From: Brumimicrobium sp033722555
Lineage (GTDB): Bacteria; Bacteroidota; Bacteroidia; Flavobacteriales_D; Crocinitomicaceae
Reading direction: 5' to 3'
Assembly: GCA_033722555.1 (NCBI GenBank)
Contig: JAWVYS010000006.1
Coordinates: forward strand, 1-64,000
DNA: 64,000 nucleotides
The notes beneath the pieces are model-generated. The model ran no database searches, had not been told where the DNA came from, and worked only from the letters and a program-made list of their open reading frames with translations. The position numbers and the translations under genes are program-made. This document shows positions 44,701-52,415 of the stretch, piece after piece (the first letter of the stretch is position 1; the number at the start of each line of letters is the position of its first letter).

Positions 44701-44993
44701 CCTTCAGGTAGACTTTCGGTCCATTTGCCTTTAATTACGTCTAAATCTTCCATTATTTCGGTAATATCAGCCTCAATGACAACAGCATCTGAGTTATTTA
44801 AAACCGTATATAATGAATCCGGAAAGTCAAAATTCTTTTCTCCGTTATTATGAAAAGTACCAAACAAATAGGAATTTTTCTTGAGTCCGTTACCGCTGAT
44901 CTCCCATAGCAACTGATAATCAGACCTATCCAGTTCCTGCGAAAAGGATTGGTCAAAGCACAAAAGAAGACAGAATAATAAAAACTTACACAT
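41727..44993 (-). CDS. Large exported protein with N-terminal TraB/GumN domain
   Basis: 1088 residues. Signal peptide (LLFCLLLCFDQSFSQ). Residues ~25-265 have TraB/GumN features: LLWEISGNGLKKNSYLFGTF HN-type opening, a central SDAVVIEADI and AVGSAHLAGEEGIISLLRKK with the conserved G-S-x-H-L. The remaining ~800 residues are mixed alpha/beta of unknown family, with beta-rich part at 270-640 and a helical part at 660-1060. TraB/GumN domains resemble Tiki-type metalloproteases; metal ligands in E/H positions are present (GTFHN, GSAHL). Activity and substrate unproven. Confidence 0.75.
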   Translation of the reverse strand: MCKFLLFCLLLCFDQSFSQELDRSDYQLLWEISGNGLKKNSYLFGTFHNNGEKNFDFPDSLYTVLNNSDAVVIEADITEIMEDLDVIKGKWTESLPEGLGLFIPEKGSDNITYTTYGSDEGRPQFIDMYFKQIADNCGKSVFALEKIEDQLKVGLNNEYKPVKPGYRRPVSEKEIQKYYLEGNITALHDLTKMSVMAYEDLYEDLIVKRNKVMADGIDTLVHDYQIFCAVGSAHLAGEEGIISLLRKKGYHMRKVTANFSEETIADEKEINKCSTYAYDDDRFGFSIDFSGKPLIKDENLGERLIQYQELGQGNTYSVRVSHYETLDDLDEIAADFFKNDELKVVQYTKKKLPDGTLIHEGKIKDGGRTYWMRAFHRNQILYLLYSTGGHRFINSGRPTKFFDSFSFLQSEKGNSTLTEKVKSPTGVLSVLFPKDYHEVEEFNEEDKYWRLKWFNPDNGDNFYVYENVLTDNSMYFSDEAFGEFLVGEFDTDSLSFYNYRQTDDYTEKSFRAKKGGVNAWGKIRLIGNIIHFAQYNGSDSLIGKQFLSSMNFEGFQPLNDTVNIKNARFETTVSKSGFVPLKTEERYGYRTTKHYVLNDPEKVITYEVYIKTFDDWAFSQKAKKTLLMDQIYWPDSTLSVKIDTLFDLSDEGSNMEFEIEYLSSKNIWKGKTFVKGKEIITYSVVYPVAAKHLYKEPVFLQNTRFFKTTDEAISKVDLQALIHEIKNNGVNDLSQLVENDHVNESTALEILFLPDSLYANYDPQGKLQQMLIQKISPASVSDSLIDLWKRRFINSDSRFTDRLLELSASRDDLDYFLTVLNHVEENELKWENPEELLEIIGENPENFERVKRYFVKKWNDSLSWRMTFVLEELTDKEVFRQYLLSESFRNTCLVKNSSEWAAFRYFELFYESGGEKNEMKEILKQWSFKNKDFEKGIKIGWMEVLGNKPDRNTRNRIKENHTTSAAYSRVMAVAQYQKSRIYSFEEITGILAFDNYEDEYYDPQKKIAFIGNESFSNSEGEMTFSVYLCEENKKIYYMVRELSEDRVFPSYKDFGSDTYFFFLPAKLNKTEEIIPLIKQRLDYLNEID

Positions 44994-45045
44994 ACAATTA
45001 AATCAGGTTCAGGCTAAGGTTCATTTCTCAGAAATAAAAGTACGA

Positions 45046-46320
45046 TTATTTTATTTTATGACCGATTTTATCGAACACTATTTCACCGTTGAGAATTGTA
45101 AGAGAGACATTATTTTCACCAAAAGAATACGGTAAACGAGCTAATGCAGAGACAGGTTCAGTAATTATCACATTCGCCTTTTTTCCAACCGTGATTGAAC
45201 CGTGTGTTTTCTGAATACCCATGGCGTATGCGGAATTGAGCGTAACTGCATTCAAGGCCTCTACCGGGGTCATTTTCATCTTCGCGCATGCGAGCGATAA
45301 CAAAAACTGCATATTTCCACTCGGTGCAGAGCCGGGATTGTAATCGGATGCGAGGGCTACTGGAAGGTTTGCATCAATCAAATCTCTTGCTTTCCCGTAA
45401 GGTATGGATAGGAAAAACGAACATCCCGGAAGCAAAGTAGGCATACAGTCCGTATTTTTTAAAGCGTCGATATCCTTCGAATCCAATTCCTCCAGATGAT
45501 CTACGGATCTGGCATTAAATTTCACAGCAGACTTAACGCCTCCCATCACCGAGAACTGATTTACATGTACCTTGGGCAGCAGGTCGTATTTTGCTCCTGC
45601 CTCAAGCAATTGTTCCATTTGAGAAACAGTGAAATAATTCCTTTCGCAAAAACAGTCGATATAATCAGCCAGCTTCTCCTCATGTATACGAGGAAGCATT
45701 TCATTTATAATCAGATCCACATATCCCTGCTGGTCATTTTTATATTCAGGCGGAAAGGCATGAGCCCCCAAAAAAGTTGACTTAACGGTGAGGTCCGAAT
45801 TTTCTTTCAACCTTTTGATCACACGGAGCATTTTAATTTCAGAATCTACGGTAAGGCCATACCCCGATTTTATTTCAATAGCCCCTGTTCCATATTGAAT
45901 CAGTCTGTTAATTCTTTTGAATGCATCTTCAAAAAGTTGATCTTCGTCCATCTTCCTGAGCTTGGCTGCAGAATTCAGAATTCCTCCTCCTTTTAAAGCG
46001 ATTTCTTCGTAGGAAAGACCTTTTATCCTGTCCTCAAATTCCTCTTCACGCGTTGCAGCAAAAACAGCGTGGGTATGAGAATCACAAAAAGCAGGTAAAA
46101 CATATCTGTTTTCCGCATCTATCACTTCAAGATCACGCCAATCGGTAATTCCGCCCCAGTCATCCATGCTGCCGTAGGCCATTATTTCATCACCGTCAAT
46201 AGCCAGAAAAGCATCTGTGATCATATTGGCTTGCGCCATTTCACTACCCTTTTTATAATCGGGTAAATCCTCACCGGCTTGAAAAAGTCCCTTAATATTT
46301 TTGATAAGTATTTTGGCCAT
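45046..46320 (-). CDS. hutI: Imidazolonepropionase
   Basis: 424 residues. Third step of histidine breakdown: imidazolonepropionate to formiminoglutamate. Amidohydrolase motifs PAFCDSHTHAVFAA (metal His pair), GTGAIEIKSGYGL, KVHVNQFSVMGG, SVDHLEELD, VALASDYNPGSAPSG. Full length. No other hut genes are next to it. A -7 box (46346-46353) stands 26 nt upstream of the ATG. Confidence 0.95.
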   Translation of the reverse strand: MAKILIKNIKGLFQAGEDLPDYKKGSEMAQANMITDAFLAIDGDEIMAYGSMDDWGGITDWRDLEVIDAENRYVLPAFCDSHTHAVFAATREEEFEDRIKGLSYEEIALKGGGILNSAAKLRKMDEDQLFEDAFKRINRLIQYGTGAIEIKSGYGLTVDSEIKMLRVIKRLKENSDLTVKSTFLGAHAFPPEYKNDQQGYVDLIINEMLPRIHEEKLADYIDCFCERNYFTVSQMEQLLEAGAKYDLLPKVHVNQFSVMGGVKSAVKFNARSVDHLEELDSKDIDALKNTDCMPTLLPGCSFFLSIPYGKARDLIDANLPVALASDYNPGSAPSGNMQFLLSLACAKMKMTPVEALNAVTLNSAYAMGIQKTHGSITVGKKANVIITEPVSALARLPYSFGENNVSLTILNGEIVFDKIGHKIK

Positions 46321-46345
46321 TCTACTGATATTTTGCTATAAATTT

Positions 46346-46353
46346 CAAAGGTA
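46346..46353 (-). promoter_or_regulatory. -7 box of hutI
   Basis: Minus-strand TACCTTTG, exact TAnnTTTG match. Confidence 0.5.
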
Positions 46354-46489
46354 GATGAATAATGAATGAATTCAAATTATCAGGTAAATAATTGACGAAG
46401 AAAATATGCCTGTGGAAACTTTGAATCGACGGCATAAAAAGAAATTTTAAGCTTTCAGGAAACTTTACGTAAAACACAATTAATTTATT

Positions 46490-46497
46490 TAACTTTG
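46490..46497 (+). promoter_or_regulatory. -7 box of prs-rplY operon
   Basis: TAACTTTG, exact TAnnTTTG match, 21 nt before the prs ATG. It contains the in-frame TTG at 46495, which is therefore no start codon. Confidence 0.65.
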
Positions 46498-46518
46498 TGC
46501 GCTTTAAAAGCGGAAGGT

Positions 46519-47457
46519 ATGTCAACTGGAGTTAAGATTTTTTCGGGAAGAGCATCTCGTACACTGGGAGAAAAAATTGCTAAAGGTTTTGGAACAGAAC
46601 CCGGCAATGTTTCCGTTTCGGAATTCAGTGATGGAGAATTTCAGCCGTCGTTTGAAGAAACAGTTCGTGGACAGGATGTATTTATCGTTCAGTCAACGAT
46701 GCCCCCTGCCGACAATCTTATGGAATTACTGTTAATGGTTGATGCCGCAAAAAGAGCTTCGGCAAGAAAAATAATAGCGGTAATACCCTATTTCGGATTT
46801 GCCCGTCAGGATAGAAAAGACAAACCACGAGTAGCCATAGGGGCTAAACTGGTTGCCAATATGCTGATGGCAGCAGGAGTAAACCGATTGATCACGATGG
46901 ATCTTCATGCTGACCAGATACAAGGATTTTTCGAGGTTCCGGTAGATCATTTATATGCTTCAACCATATTTTTTCCTGAAATTGAGGAAATGGCAGAATC
47001 CGGAAATATGGTTATGGCTGCTCCTGACGTAGGTGGCGCTAAACGTGCCAATTCATACGCCAAAAAACTGAATGTTGGACTGGCACTGTGTCACAAACAA
47101 AGAAAAAAAGCCAATGTCATTTCCGAAATGACGGTTATTGGTGATGTAGAAGGAAAAGATGTAGTGATCGTGGATGATATGTGCGATACGGCAGGTACTT
47201 TAACCAAAGCCGCAAACCTTTTCATTGAAAGAGGAGCTAAAAGCGTCAGAGCTTTTTGTACGCATGCTGTTCTTTCAGGACCGGCTTACGAAAGAATTGA
47301 TGAATCCAACCTTACAGAATTAATCGTTACCGATACCATTCCGTTAAAAAAAGAAAGTAAAAAAATTCGTGTTGTATCCTGTGCTCCTCTTTTCGGAGAT
47401 GTCATTAAAAAACTGGTTCACAACGAATCTATAAGCAAGCATTTTATAATCTCATAA
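46519..47457 (+). CDS. prs: Ribose-phosphate pyrophosphokinase (PRPP synthetase)
   Basis: 312 residues from ATG 46519. Makes PRPP from ribose-5-phosphate and ATP. Conserved RASRTLGEKIAKGFGTE, FSDGEFQPSFEETVRGQDVF, PYFGFARQDRKDKPR, MDLHADQIQGFF, and the PRPP loop VIVDDMCDTAGTL. The in-frame TTG at 46495 lies in the -7 box and is rejected. 13 nt upstream of rplY and probably one transcript with it. Confidence 0.96.
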   Translation: MSTGVKIFSGRASRTLGEKIAKGFGTEPGNVSVSEFSDGEFQPSFEETVRGQDVFIVQSTMPPADNLMELLLMVDAAKRASARKIIAVIPYFGFARQDRKDKPRVAIGAKLVANMLMAAGVNRLITMDLHADQIQGFFEVPVDHLYASTIFFPEIEEMAESGNMVMAAPDVGGAKRANSYAKKLNVGLALCHKQRKKANVISEMTVIGDVEGKDVVIVDDMCDTAGTLTKAANLFIERGAKSVRAFCTHAVLSGPAYERIDESNLTELIVTDTIPLKKESKKIRVVSCAPLFGDVIKKLVHNESISKHFIIS

Positions 47458-47470
47458 TAAATAATAAACA

Positions 47471-48118
47471 ATGAAAGTAGTACAATTGAGCGGTTCGCCG
47501 AGAGCGAGCGTAGGGAAAAAGGACGCAAAGGCTGTAAGAAATGCCGGCAATGTTCCTTGTGTACTCTATGGAACTGGTGAGCAGACTTATTTTTCTGTTC
47601 GTTCAGTAGACTTAGAGAAAATTATTTTTTCACCTGACGTATATAAGGTGGAAATAGATATTGACGGTAAAAAGAAGACCGCAATTATTCAGGAGTTGCA
47701 GATGCATCCAGTGAAGGACAAACCTGTTCACGTAGATTTTCTTGAACTTGTGGATGGAAAACCTGTAAAAATCGGAATTCCTGTTCAGACTGTTGGACGC
47801 TCAAGAGGTGTTCTAAACGGTGGACGTTTACAGCAGGTATTCAGACGTCTTGATGTTTTAGGTCTTCCGAAAGATCTTCCAAACGTAATTGAGGTGGATA
47901 TCACTGCACTTAGAATTGGAATGTCTATCCGGGTTAAAGACATAGAAATTCCGGGTGTTAAGATCCTGAATGACCCGAATGCGGTTGTTGTTTCAGTGAA
48001 AATGGCACGTGGTGCAGCGGATGTTGATGAAGAGCCTGAGGTTGAAGAAGGAGAAGAAGGGTCTGAATCAGAAGGAGAAGCTACAGCGGAAGCGAATACT
48101 GAAGAATCAAACGGATAA
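47471..48118 (+). CDS. rplY: 50S ribosomal protein L25 (CTC-type)
   Basis: 215 residues. L25/TL5/CTC protein that binds 5S rRNA. N-terminal L25 domain (VGKKDAKAVRNAGNVPCVLY, IIQELQMHPVKDKPVHVDFL) and C-terminal TL5 domain (RRLDVLGLPKDLPNVIEVDI). Ends in an acidic low-complexity tail (EEPEVEEGEEGSESEGEA). A strong terminator follows. prs-rplY is a common pair. Confidence 0.95.
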   Translation: MKVVQLSGSPRASVGKKDAKAVRNAGNVPCVLYGTGEQTYFSVRSVDLEKIIFSPDVYKVEIDIDGKKKTAIIQELQMHPVKDKPVHVDFLELVDGKPVKIGIPVQTVGRSRGVLNGGRLQQVFRRLDVLGLPKDLPNVIEVDITALRIGMSIRVKDIEIPGVKILNDPNAVVVSVKMARGAADVDEEPEVEEGEEGSESEGEATAEANTEESNG

Positions 48119-48145
48119 TTTTAATTACACGGATTATAAATTGAA

Positions 48146-48178
48146 AAAAGGCGTTCCAAAAGGGGCGTCTTTTTTTTT
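48146..48178 (+). terminator. Terminator after rplY
   Basis: 12-bp stem AAAAGGCGTTCC / GGGGCGTCTTTT (two G-U pairs), AAAA loop, long T-run. Confidence 0.88.
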
Positions 48179-48232
48179 GTAACCAATTAAAAATCTTTCG
48201 GTTATTTTAGTGAACCCCAAAAACGTAAACCG

Positions 48233-49090
48233 ATGAAACTCTTGGCTTTTGTACTTGCTTCAACCTTCCTTCTTTCTTTAAACTCCTCAGATCGAAATGA
48301 AATTGATATCCTAACCGCTCTGGAAAAAAAATTAGTTACAGTTGATATAAAACATGATGATTACGGACTGGGTGGAGATCTCATCTTGAAATTCAAACCT
48401 TTAAATAAGTCATTGCAACTGATTATTCCGGCAGGAACAAGATTTAAAAGTCACAATGAGGAAGAGCAGGATCTGATGAATGCGGATACCAAAAGAATAA
48501 TTTTAGCGAGCGCAAAGCCCGGCGCAGTTCGAGTGAAAGGTTTTTGTGTGCAGTCTTCCAACCGCTGTCCGAACGAAGAGTCCGGCTATACGCCACAAAA
48601 AGAAGGGGACGAAAGACTCGTTAAGCTTGCACGTTATCTTGATGGAAAATCCATTGATCACGATATAAAACAGACCTCTTTTTGGGCTGTTTCAGATAGA
48701 GAATCAGTTTCGGGTATCTACAAAGAGGGAGACAAGGAGGTAGAAGCATTGAGAAAGTTTATATGCACACTTTTAAGTAAAAAGGATGTTTGGTATAATA
48801 CTGATCCTACATATACCCTTGACGCTAACAGAAATATTGTTTATGAAATAACCAAAGTGGAAGGGTTAATTTCCTACGAGGTTGCCAAACCGGGTAAGTT
48901 ACGGATGTACGTTCTTAACGGAGAGAATGAAGTAATACGTTCTCTGGGCGAGGGAAGTCAGATCAGTCATTTGGGTAATTATAAGTTCAATTTCAAACTT
49001 GCCGTTAAGGGCTGGGAAAGAGGAAAGTATTCTGTTCAACTAAAAATTGATGAGGAAATTATCCATTCACAGGAATTCGAAATAGGTTAA
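48233..49090 (+). CDS. Exported protein of unknown function
   Basis: 285 residues. N-terminal signal-like segment (LLAFVLASTFLLSLNSS). The mature part has strands and a Cys pair in FCVQSSNRCPNEESGY, and later a DVWYNTDPTY/YEITKVEGLISYEVAKPGKL beta domain near the C-terminus (200-285). No family recognised. Stands alone between the rplY terminator and the tRNA region. Confidence 0.7.
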   Translation: MKLLAFVLASTFLLSLNSSDRNEIDILTALEKKLVTVDIKHDDYGLGGDLILKFKPLNKSLQLIIPAGTRFKSHNEEEQDLMNADTKRIILASAKPGAVRVKGFCVQSSNRCPNEESGYTPQKEGDERLVKLARYLDGKSIDHDIKQTSFWAVSDRESVSGIYKEGDKEVEALRKFICTLLSKKDVWYNTDPTYTLDANRNIVYEITKVEGLISYEVAKPGKLRMYVLNGENEVIRSLGEGSQISHLGNYKFNFKLAVKGWERGKYSVQLKIDEEIIHSQEFEIG

Positions 49091-49149
49091 TTATTCATTA
49101 CACAATATCAAGTCTCACTTTTCATTTTGAGATACAACGGTCATAAAAC

Positions 49150-49181
49150 AAAAAAGGGCAATAACTTGCGTTATCACCCTT
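49150..49181 (-). terminator. Hairpin after tRNA-Asn fragment
   Basis: AAGGG-CA-ATAAC / GTTAT-CA-CCCTT stem with a 2x2 mismatch; on the minus strand a T-run (TTTTTTGTTTT) follows. Similar in place and design to the hairpin behind the intact tRNA-Asn. Confidence 0.65.
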
Positions 49182-49184
49182 CCT

Positions 49185-49243
49185 GCTCCCCCTCTTGGGC
49201 TCGAACCAAGGACCCTTCCCGAACGTTCGGGATCAGATGCTCT
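49185..49243 (-). pseudogene. tRNA-Asn fragment (3' half) with palindrome in place of the anticodon arm
   Basis: 49185-49216 match the 3' half of the tRNA-Asn at 49624-49697 (acceptor 3' strand, T-arm, variable loop) almost base for base, and AGATGCTCT (49235-49243) matches the D-arm/anticodon boundary. Where the anticodon arm should be there is a palindrome (49217-49232). It has no 5' half, so it is not a working tRNA. The GIY-YIG stop codon lies 8 nt away. Confidence 0.8.
49217..49232. repeat. Perfect 16-bp palindrome in the tRNA fragment
   Basis: TCCCGAACGTTCGGGA reads the same on both strands. It replaces the anticodon arm. Confidence 0.85.
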
Positions 49244-49250
49244 GGATAAC

Positions 49251-49511
49251 TCAATAAAACCTACCAGATCTTATCACCTCCTCTATTACAATTCGACTTT
49301 TCAAACTTTTCAGTCTTTTCTCCGCTCTCATTGCGTCTGATTTTACAGTATAAGAAACAAACCGTTTCAAAACCCATGGTTGACCACGTTTAGTCCAAAT
49401 ACGATTCTGTTCAGAATTATGAAATTTCAATCTCTCAGCAGTATTTTGAGTATAACCGATATAATATTTATCAATTTTTTCTGAAAATAAAATATAGAGA
49501 TAATAAGGCAT
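49251..49511 (-). CDS. Small GIY-YIG nuclease-domain protein
   Basis: 86 residues. The GIY-YIG core is read as YYLYILFSEKIDKYYIGYTQ, followed by RLKFHNSEQNRIWTKRGQPW and AMRAEKRLKSLKSR (catalytic Tyr, Arg, and the E of AEKRL). This is the small UPF0213-like group, not UvrC. The frame ends in IRSGRFY at a TGA just before a tRNA-Asn fragment. The group is known in Bacteroidota to occur next to tRNAs. Expressed by itself after an AT-rich leader. Confidence 0.88.
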   Translation of the reverse strand: MPYYLYILFSEKIDKYYIGYTQNTAERLKFHNSEQNRIWTKRGQPWVLKRFVSYTVKSDAMRAEKRLKSLKSRIVIEEVIRSGRFY

Positions 49512-49582
49512 AATTGATTTTTTTGGTGATTACTATTACTAAGATAATGATTTTTTTGAGTTATTATACAGTGTATAAAAAC

Positions 49583-49612
49583 AAAAAAAGGGCTACATTT
49601 CTGTAACCCTTT
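49583..49612 (-). terminator. Terminator of tRNA-Asn
   Basis: Stem AAAGGG-C-TACA / TGTA-A-CCCTTT with one mismatch; minus-strand T-run (TTTTTTTGTTTT). Confidence 0.75.
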
Positions 49613-49623
49613 GATTTTAAACG

Positions 49624-49697
49624 CTCCCCCTCTTGGGCTCGAACCAAGGACCCTCTGATTAACAGTCAGATGCTCTAACCAGCTGAGCTAAGGAGGA
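49624..49697 (-). tRNA. tRNA-Asn (GTT)
   Basis: 74 nt. Acceptor TCCTCCT/AGGGGGA (one G-U), D-arm GCTC...GAGC, anticodon loop CTGTTAA with GTT, T-arm CTTGG-TTCGAGC-CCAAG, discriminator G. CCA not encoded. Confidence 0.97.
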
Positions 49698-49749
49698 ATA
49701 TTTAATATCTTTTAAACCGGACGAATCCGTTGATTAATCCAAGCGGGTG

Positions 49750-49757
49750 CAAATATA
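49750..49757 (-). promoter_or_regulatory. -7 box of tRNA-Asn promoter
   Basis: Minus-strand TATATTTG matches TAnnTTTG exactly, with TTG 17 nt upstream of it, the -33 element. 53 nt before the tRNA. Confidence 0.65.
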
Positions 49758-49847
49758 GTCAATTTAATTATTTACAAACAAGGGAGAATCAAAAAATTTA
49801 GAAGTTTTTTATAAAAAAAATATAGTCCTCAAACTATCAGTATTTTA

Positions 49848-50696
49848 TTAAGAAAATCTCTTTGGAATCCGAACAGATAGAACAGGAGAAGCACTTTGTT
49901 TTATCAGTTCTCCGGTTACCGAACCGTTAAACAACCTGGCCAAGCCCCTCCTTCCGTGTGTTACCGTAGCGATCATATCAGCCTCTTTGCGGCTGGCAAA
50001 TTCATTGATTCCTGTTTGAACATCTTTAGCTATGAAAATATGACAATCATAATTTTTCAGTCCATGTCTTCGCGCAAAATCTTCCATTACGGTTAAAATA
50101 GGTTCAGAATAATAAAAATCTTCTCTTGTCACGATGCGAACCAATTCAAGTTTGGCTTTAAATATATCCAATATAGGAACCAGACTTTCAAAACTTTGGT
50201 CTACTCCTTCATCAAAATCGCTTGCAAAAACAATCTTTTGGATGTTGAAATCAGCCATGTCGTCTTTTACAACCAACACAGGAGTTTCAGACAGTCTTAC
50301 GATTTTATCCGCATTGCTTCCAACGAAAAAATCGTTGATATAACCTGAGGTGCCATGTGTCCCCATAACGATCAGGTCAATAGCATGTTTTTTAGCCTCG
50401 TTAACAATAGATTCATAAACACCGTCAAACTGCACCGCTTCAGCGATATTAACACCTTCTAAAAAATCTTGCGCGAACAGTTCTTTGAAATTCTGTTTTG
50501 CACGTTTTAAAATAAAAAGACCCTCAGGGATGTCCTGTTGGGTTTGTCCGGGAATAATTCCTATTTCATTAACCGGCATATCTACTACATGTAAAAAGTA
50601 TATTCGGGCACCGGTAAGCTTCGCAATTTTTGCTGCCACCCGTGAGGCTCTCATTGCGTATTCGGAAAAATCAGTAGGTACTAAAATCTTTTTCAT
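49848..50696 (-). CDS. Universal stress protein with two UspA domains
   Basis: 282 residues. Two tandem UspA folds: residues ~1-145 (KKILVPTDFSEYAMRASRVA ... LIVMGTHGTSGYINDFFVGS) and ~152-280 (IQKIVFASDFDEGVDQSFES ... MIATVTHGRRGLARLFNGSV). Each has the G-x(2)-G-x(9)-G-S/T-type ATP-binding region, so ATP binding is likely. Single gene, minus strand. Role in stress survival is the general family role. Confidence 0.92.
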   Translation of the reverse strand: MKKILVPTDFSEYAMRASRVAAKIAKLTGARIYFLHVVDMPVNEIGIIPGQTQQDIPEGLFILKRAKQNFKELFAQDFLEGVNIAEAVQFDGVYESIVNEAKKHAIDLIVMGTHGTSGYINDFFVGSNADKIVRLSETPVLVVKDDMADFNIQKIVFASDFDEGVDQSFESLVPILDIFKAKLELVRIVTREDFYYSEPILTVMEDFARRHGLKNYDCHIFIAKDVQTGINEFASRKEADMIATVTHGRRGLARLFNGSVTGELIKQSASPVLSVRIPKRFS

Positions 50697-50837
50697 AATC
50701 TCTTTTTTTAATACGGAAGAACATCGTATAAATTAGAATCCTGTCTTCACGTGTTTAATTCAGTGCAAAGTAAAAGACAATGAAAGGATAAAAAACTGAT
50801 ATTTATCAGATTACAAGCTGACTTCTATTAAAGTACT

Positions 50838-51689
50838 CTATTTGGTGGCTCTGAGAAGATAACCGCAGAATACTTTCTTTTTGGTAAAACTCTCCATCCA
50901 GAGTTCGGAAAGTTCAAAATTTCCGAAGGATTCAGCAGCGAGATTCTCGAGGTGATAGTATTCTATGCGGGGAGAATATGTATTAAGAATTAACCGACCG
51001 CCTGGATTCAGTAAACCGTAAGAAATTTGAAGTAAATCCCCCAGTTTATCCTCGATTTTCCATTTCTCTTTCTTCGCACCCACTCCCCACGCGGGAGGAT
51101 CCATTATTACAACATCGTAGGCGTTGCCTCTTTTTAGCTCCCTCTCCGCAAACTTTAAAGCATCTTCATGAACCCAGCGAATACCCTCTAACCCGGAGTT
51201 CACCATGTTTTCCCTCGCCCACGAAATAAGTTGCTTTACAGCATCCACGTGGACAACATCCGCACCTTTTGCTTTACAAACCAACGAAGCAGCTCCGGTA
51301 TACGCAAAGAGATTCAATACCTTATGATCTTTCTTTACCAAATCATCCAGATATCTCCAGTTCACAACCTGTTCAGGAAATAGTCCGAGGTGCTTAAAAC
51401 CTGTCTTCTCCAATTTAAAACTAACACCTCGAAAGGAAATCACCCATTCTTTTTCCGGAAGTTTTCTCTTCGTAATCCATTTGCCCGATTTATTCCCCTC
51501 TTCGAGAAACTCCAAATGAGCAATTTTCTCCCATTCCTTGAACGGCATTCCCGACTGAAAATAAGCTTGTCTTTCCGGCCGGATAGTCACTATTTCACCC
51601 CATCTTTCCAGTTTTTTATTACCTCCGGCATCTATTAATTCATACCCCTCAAGACCACTGGCAAAAATCTTATTTAATTCATTCTCCAT
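50838..51689 (-). CDS. RlmI-like class I methyltransferase
   Basis: 283 residues from ATG 51689 (MENELNKIFASGLEGYEL). An ATG at 51752 would overlap the DUF3109 gene by 74 nt; 51689 cuts that to 11 nt. SAM-binding motif VLNLFAYTGAASLVCKAKGA, motif II VVHVDAVKQLISWARENM and the catalytic VIMDPPAWGVG. Close to 23S rRNA (cytosine-C5) methyltransferases of the RlmI group. Lacks an obvious PUA domain. Target unproven. Translationally coupled to the upstream gene. Confidence 0.85.
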   Translation of the reverse strand: MENELNKIFASGLEGYELIDAGGNKKLERWGEIVTIRPERQAYFQSGMPFKEWEKIAHLEFLEEGNKSGKWITKRKLPEKEWVISFRGVSFKLEKTGFKHLGLFPEQVVNWRYLDDLVKKDHKVLNLFAYTGAASLVCKAKGADVVHVDAVKQLISWARENMVNSGLEGIRWVHEDALKFAERELKRGNAYDVVIMDPPAWGVGAKKEKWKIEDKLGDLLQISYGLLNPGGRLILNTYSPRIEYYHLENLAAESFGNFELSELWMESFTKKKVFCGYLLRATK

Positions 51690-52272
51690 ATTCAGGTTTA
51701 AAGCCTTTGATTTCCGTATGAACCGTTTCAAGTTCTTTAAAAAATTCTTCACCGAAGGCTTTTTCGATGGGTTCTTTTAAAAATTTGTATACCGGAACAT
51801 TCAGTTTGGATCCGCATTGACAAGCCGGCTTACAAATATCTATTTTCTCATAGTTCACAGCGGTAAAACTACTGTATTTTTTGACCCTTATGGGAAAGAG
51901 TTCACACGACAAAGGTTTTTTCCAGTCGATAACACCGGATCGATATGCTTTTTCGATAGCACATTTGGCTGTACCGTCTTTTTCAAAATAAGCAAAGGCA
52001 CATGCACCTCCTTCTACCAGCGTTGTAACAGAGTCACCGGATTCATCTTTGTAAAAAACACCGTCATCTTCAACTTTAGCGATTCCTTTGGCCGTCATAA
52101 ACGGTTTTATCTCGTCGTATAAGGACTCCAGGATCTCAATTTCTTCGTCACTCACCGGGGCACCGTCGTCTCCTTCGACACAGCAAGCTCCTTTACATTT
52201 AACTAAGTCGCATACAAACTTTTCAGTGAAAATATCTGAAGCAACTATTTTATCCCCGATTTCTATTAACAT
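51679..52272 (-). CDS. DUF3109 family Cys-rich protein
   Basis: 197 residues. Cys clusters VCDLVKCKGACCVEGDDG (about 20-37), GGACAFAYFEKDGTAKCAIE, LSCELFPIRV and KPACQCGSKL match the DUF3109/YkgJ-like zinc- or iron-binding family found beside methyltransferases in Bacteroidota. Function unknown. First gene of a two-gene operon with the methyltransferase. Confidence 0.85.
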   Translation of the reverse strand: MLIEIGDKIVASDIFTEKFVCDLVKCKGACCVEGDDGAPVSDEEIEILESLYDEIKPFMTAKGIAKVEDDGVFYKDESGDSVTTLVEGGACAFAYFEKDGTAKCAIEKAYRSGVIDWKKPLSCELFPIRVKKYSSFTAVNYEKIDICKPACQCGSKLNVPVYKFLKEPIEKAFGEEFFKELETVHTEIKGFKPEYGE

Positions 52273-52389
52273 GCCACAAAATTAAGGAATTGATTCGACT
52301 CGATTATTATAGATTTTTCCTTTTATTGAGTTACTGTAAAAGAATGGAAATACCAGCTAAAGAGCTGACCGGATAATTAAAAAAATGGT

Positions 52390-52397
52390 TATATTCG
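52390..52397 (+). promoter_or_regulatory. -7 box of YceI-like lipoprotein gene
   Basis: TATATTCG, one base off TAnnTTTG, 18 nt before the ATG. Confidence 0.4.
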
Positions 52398-52415
52398 CTG
52401 AAAAAGAACGAATCA

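Noticed and set aside
46495..46518. TTG start for prs
   Set aside because: The codon lies inside the -7 promoter box TAACTTTG, and the conserved N-terminus begins at ATG 46519.
49251..49511. UvrC excinuclease fragment
   Set aside because: The 86-residue protein is complete as a small GIY-YIG family member, and no UvrC helix-hairpin-helix or UvrB-binding part follows.
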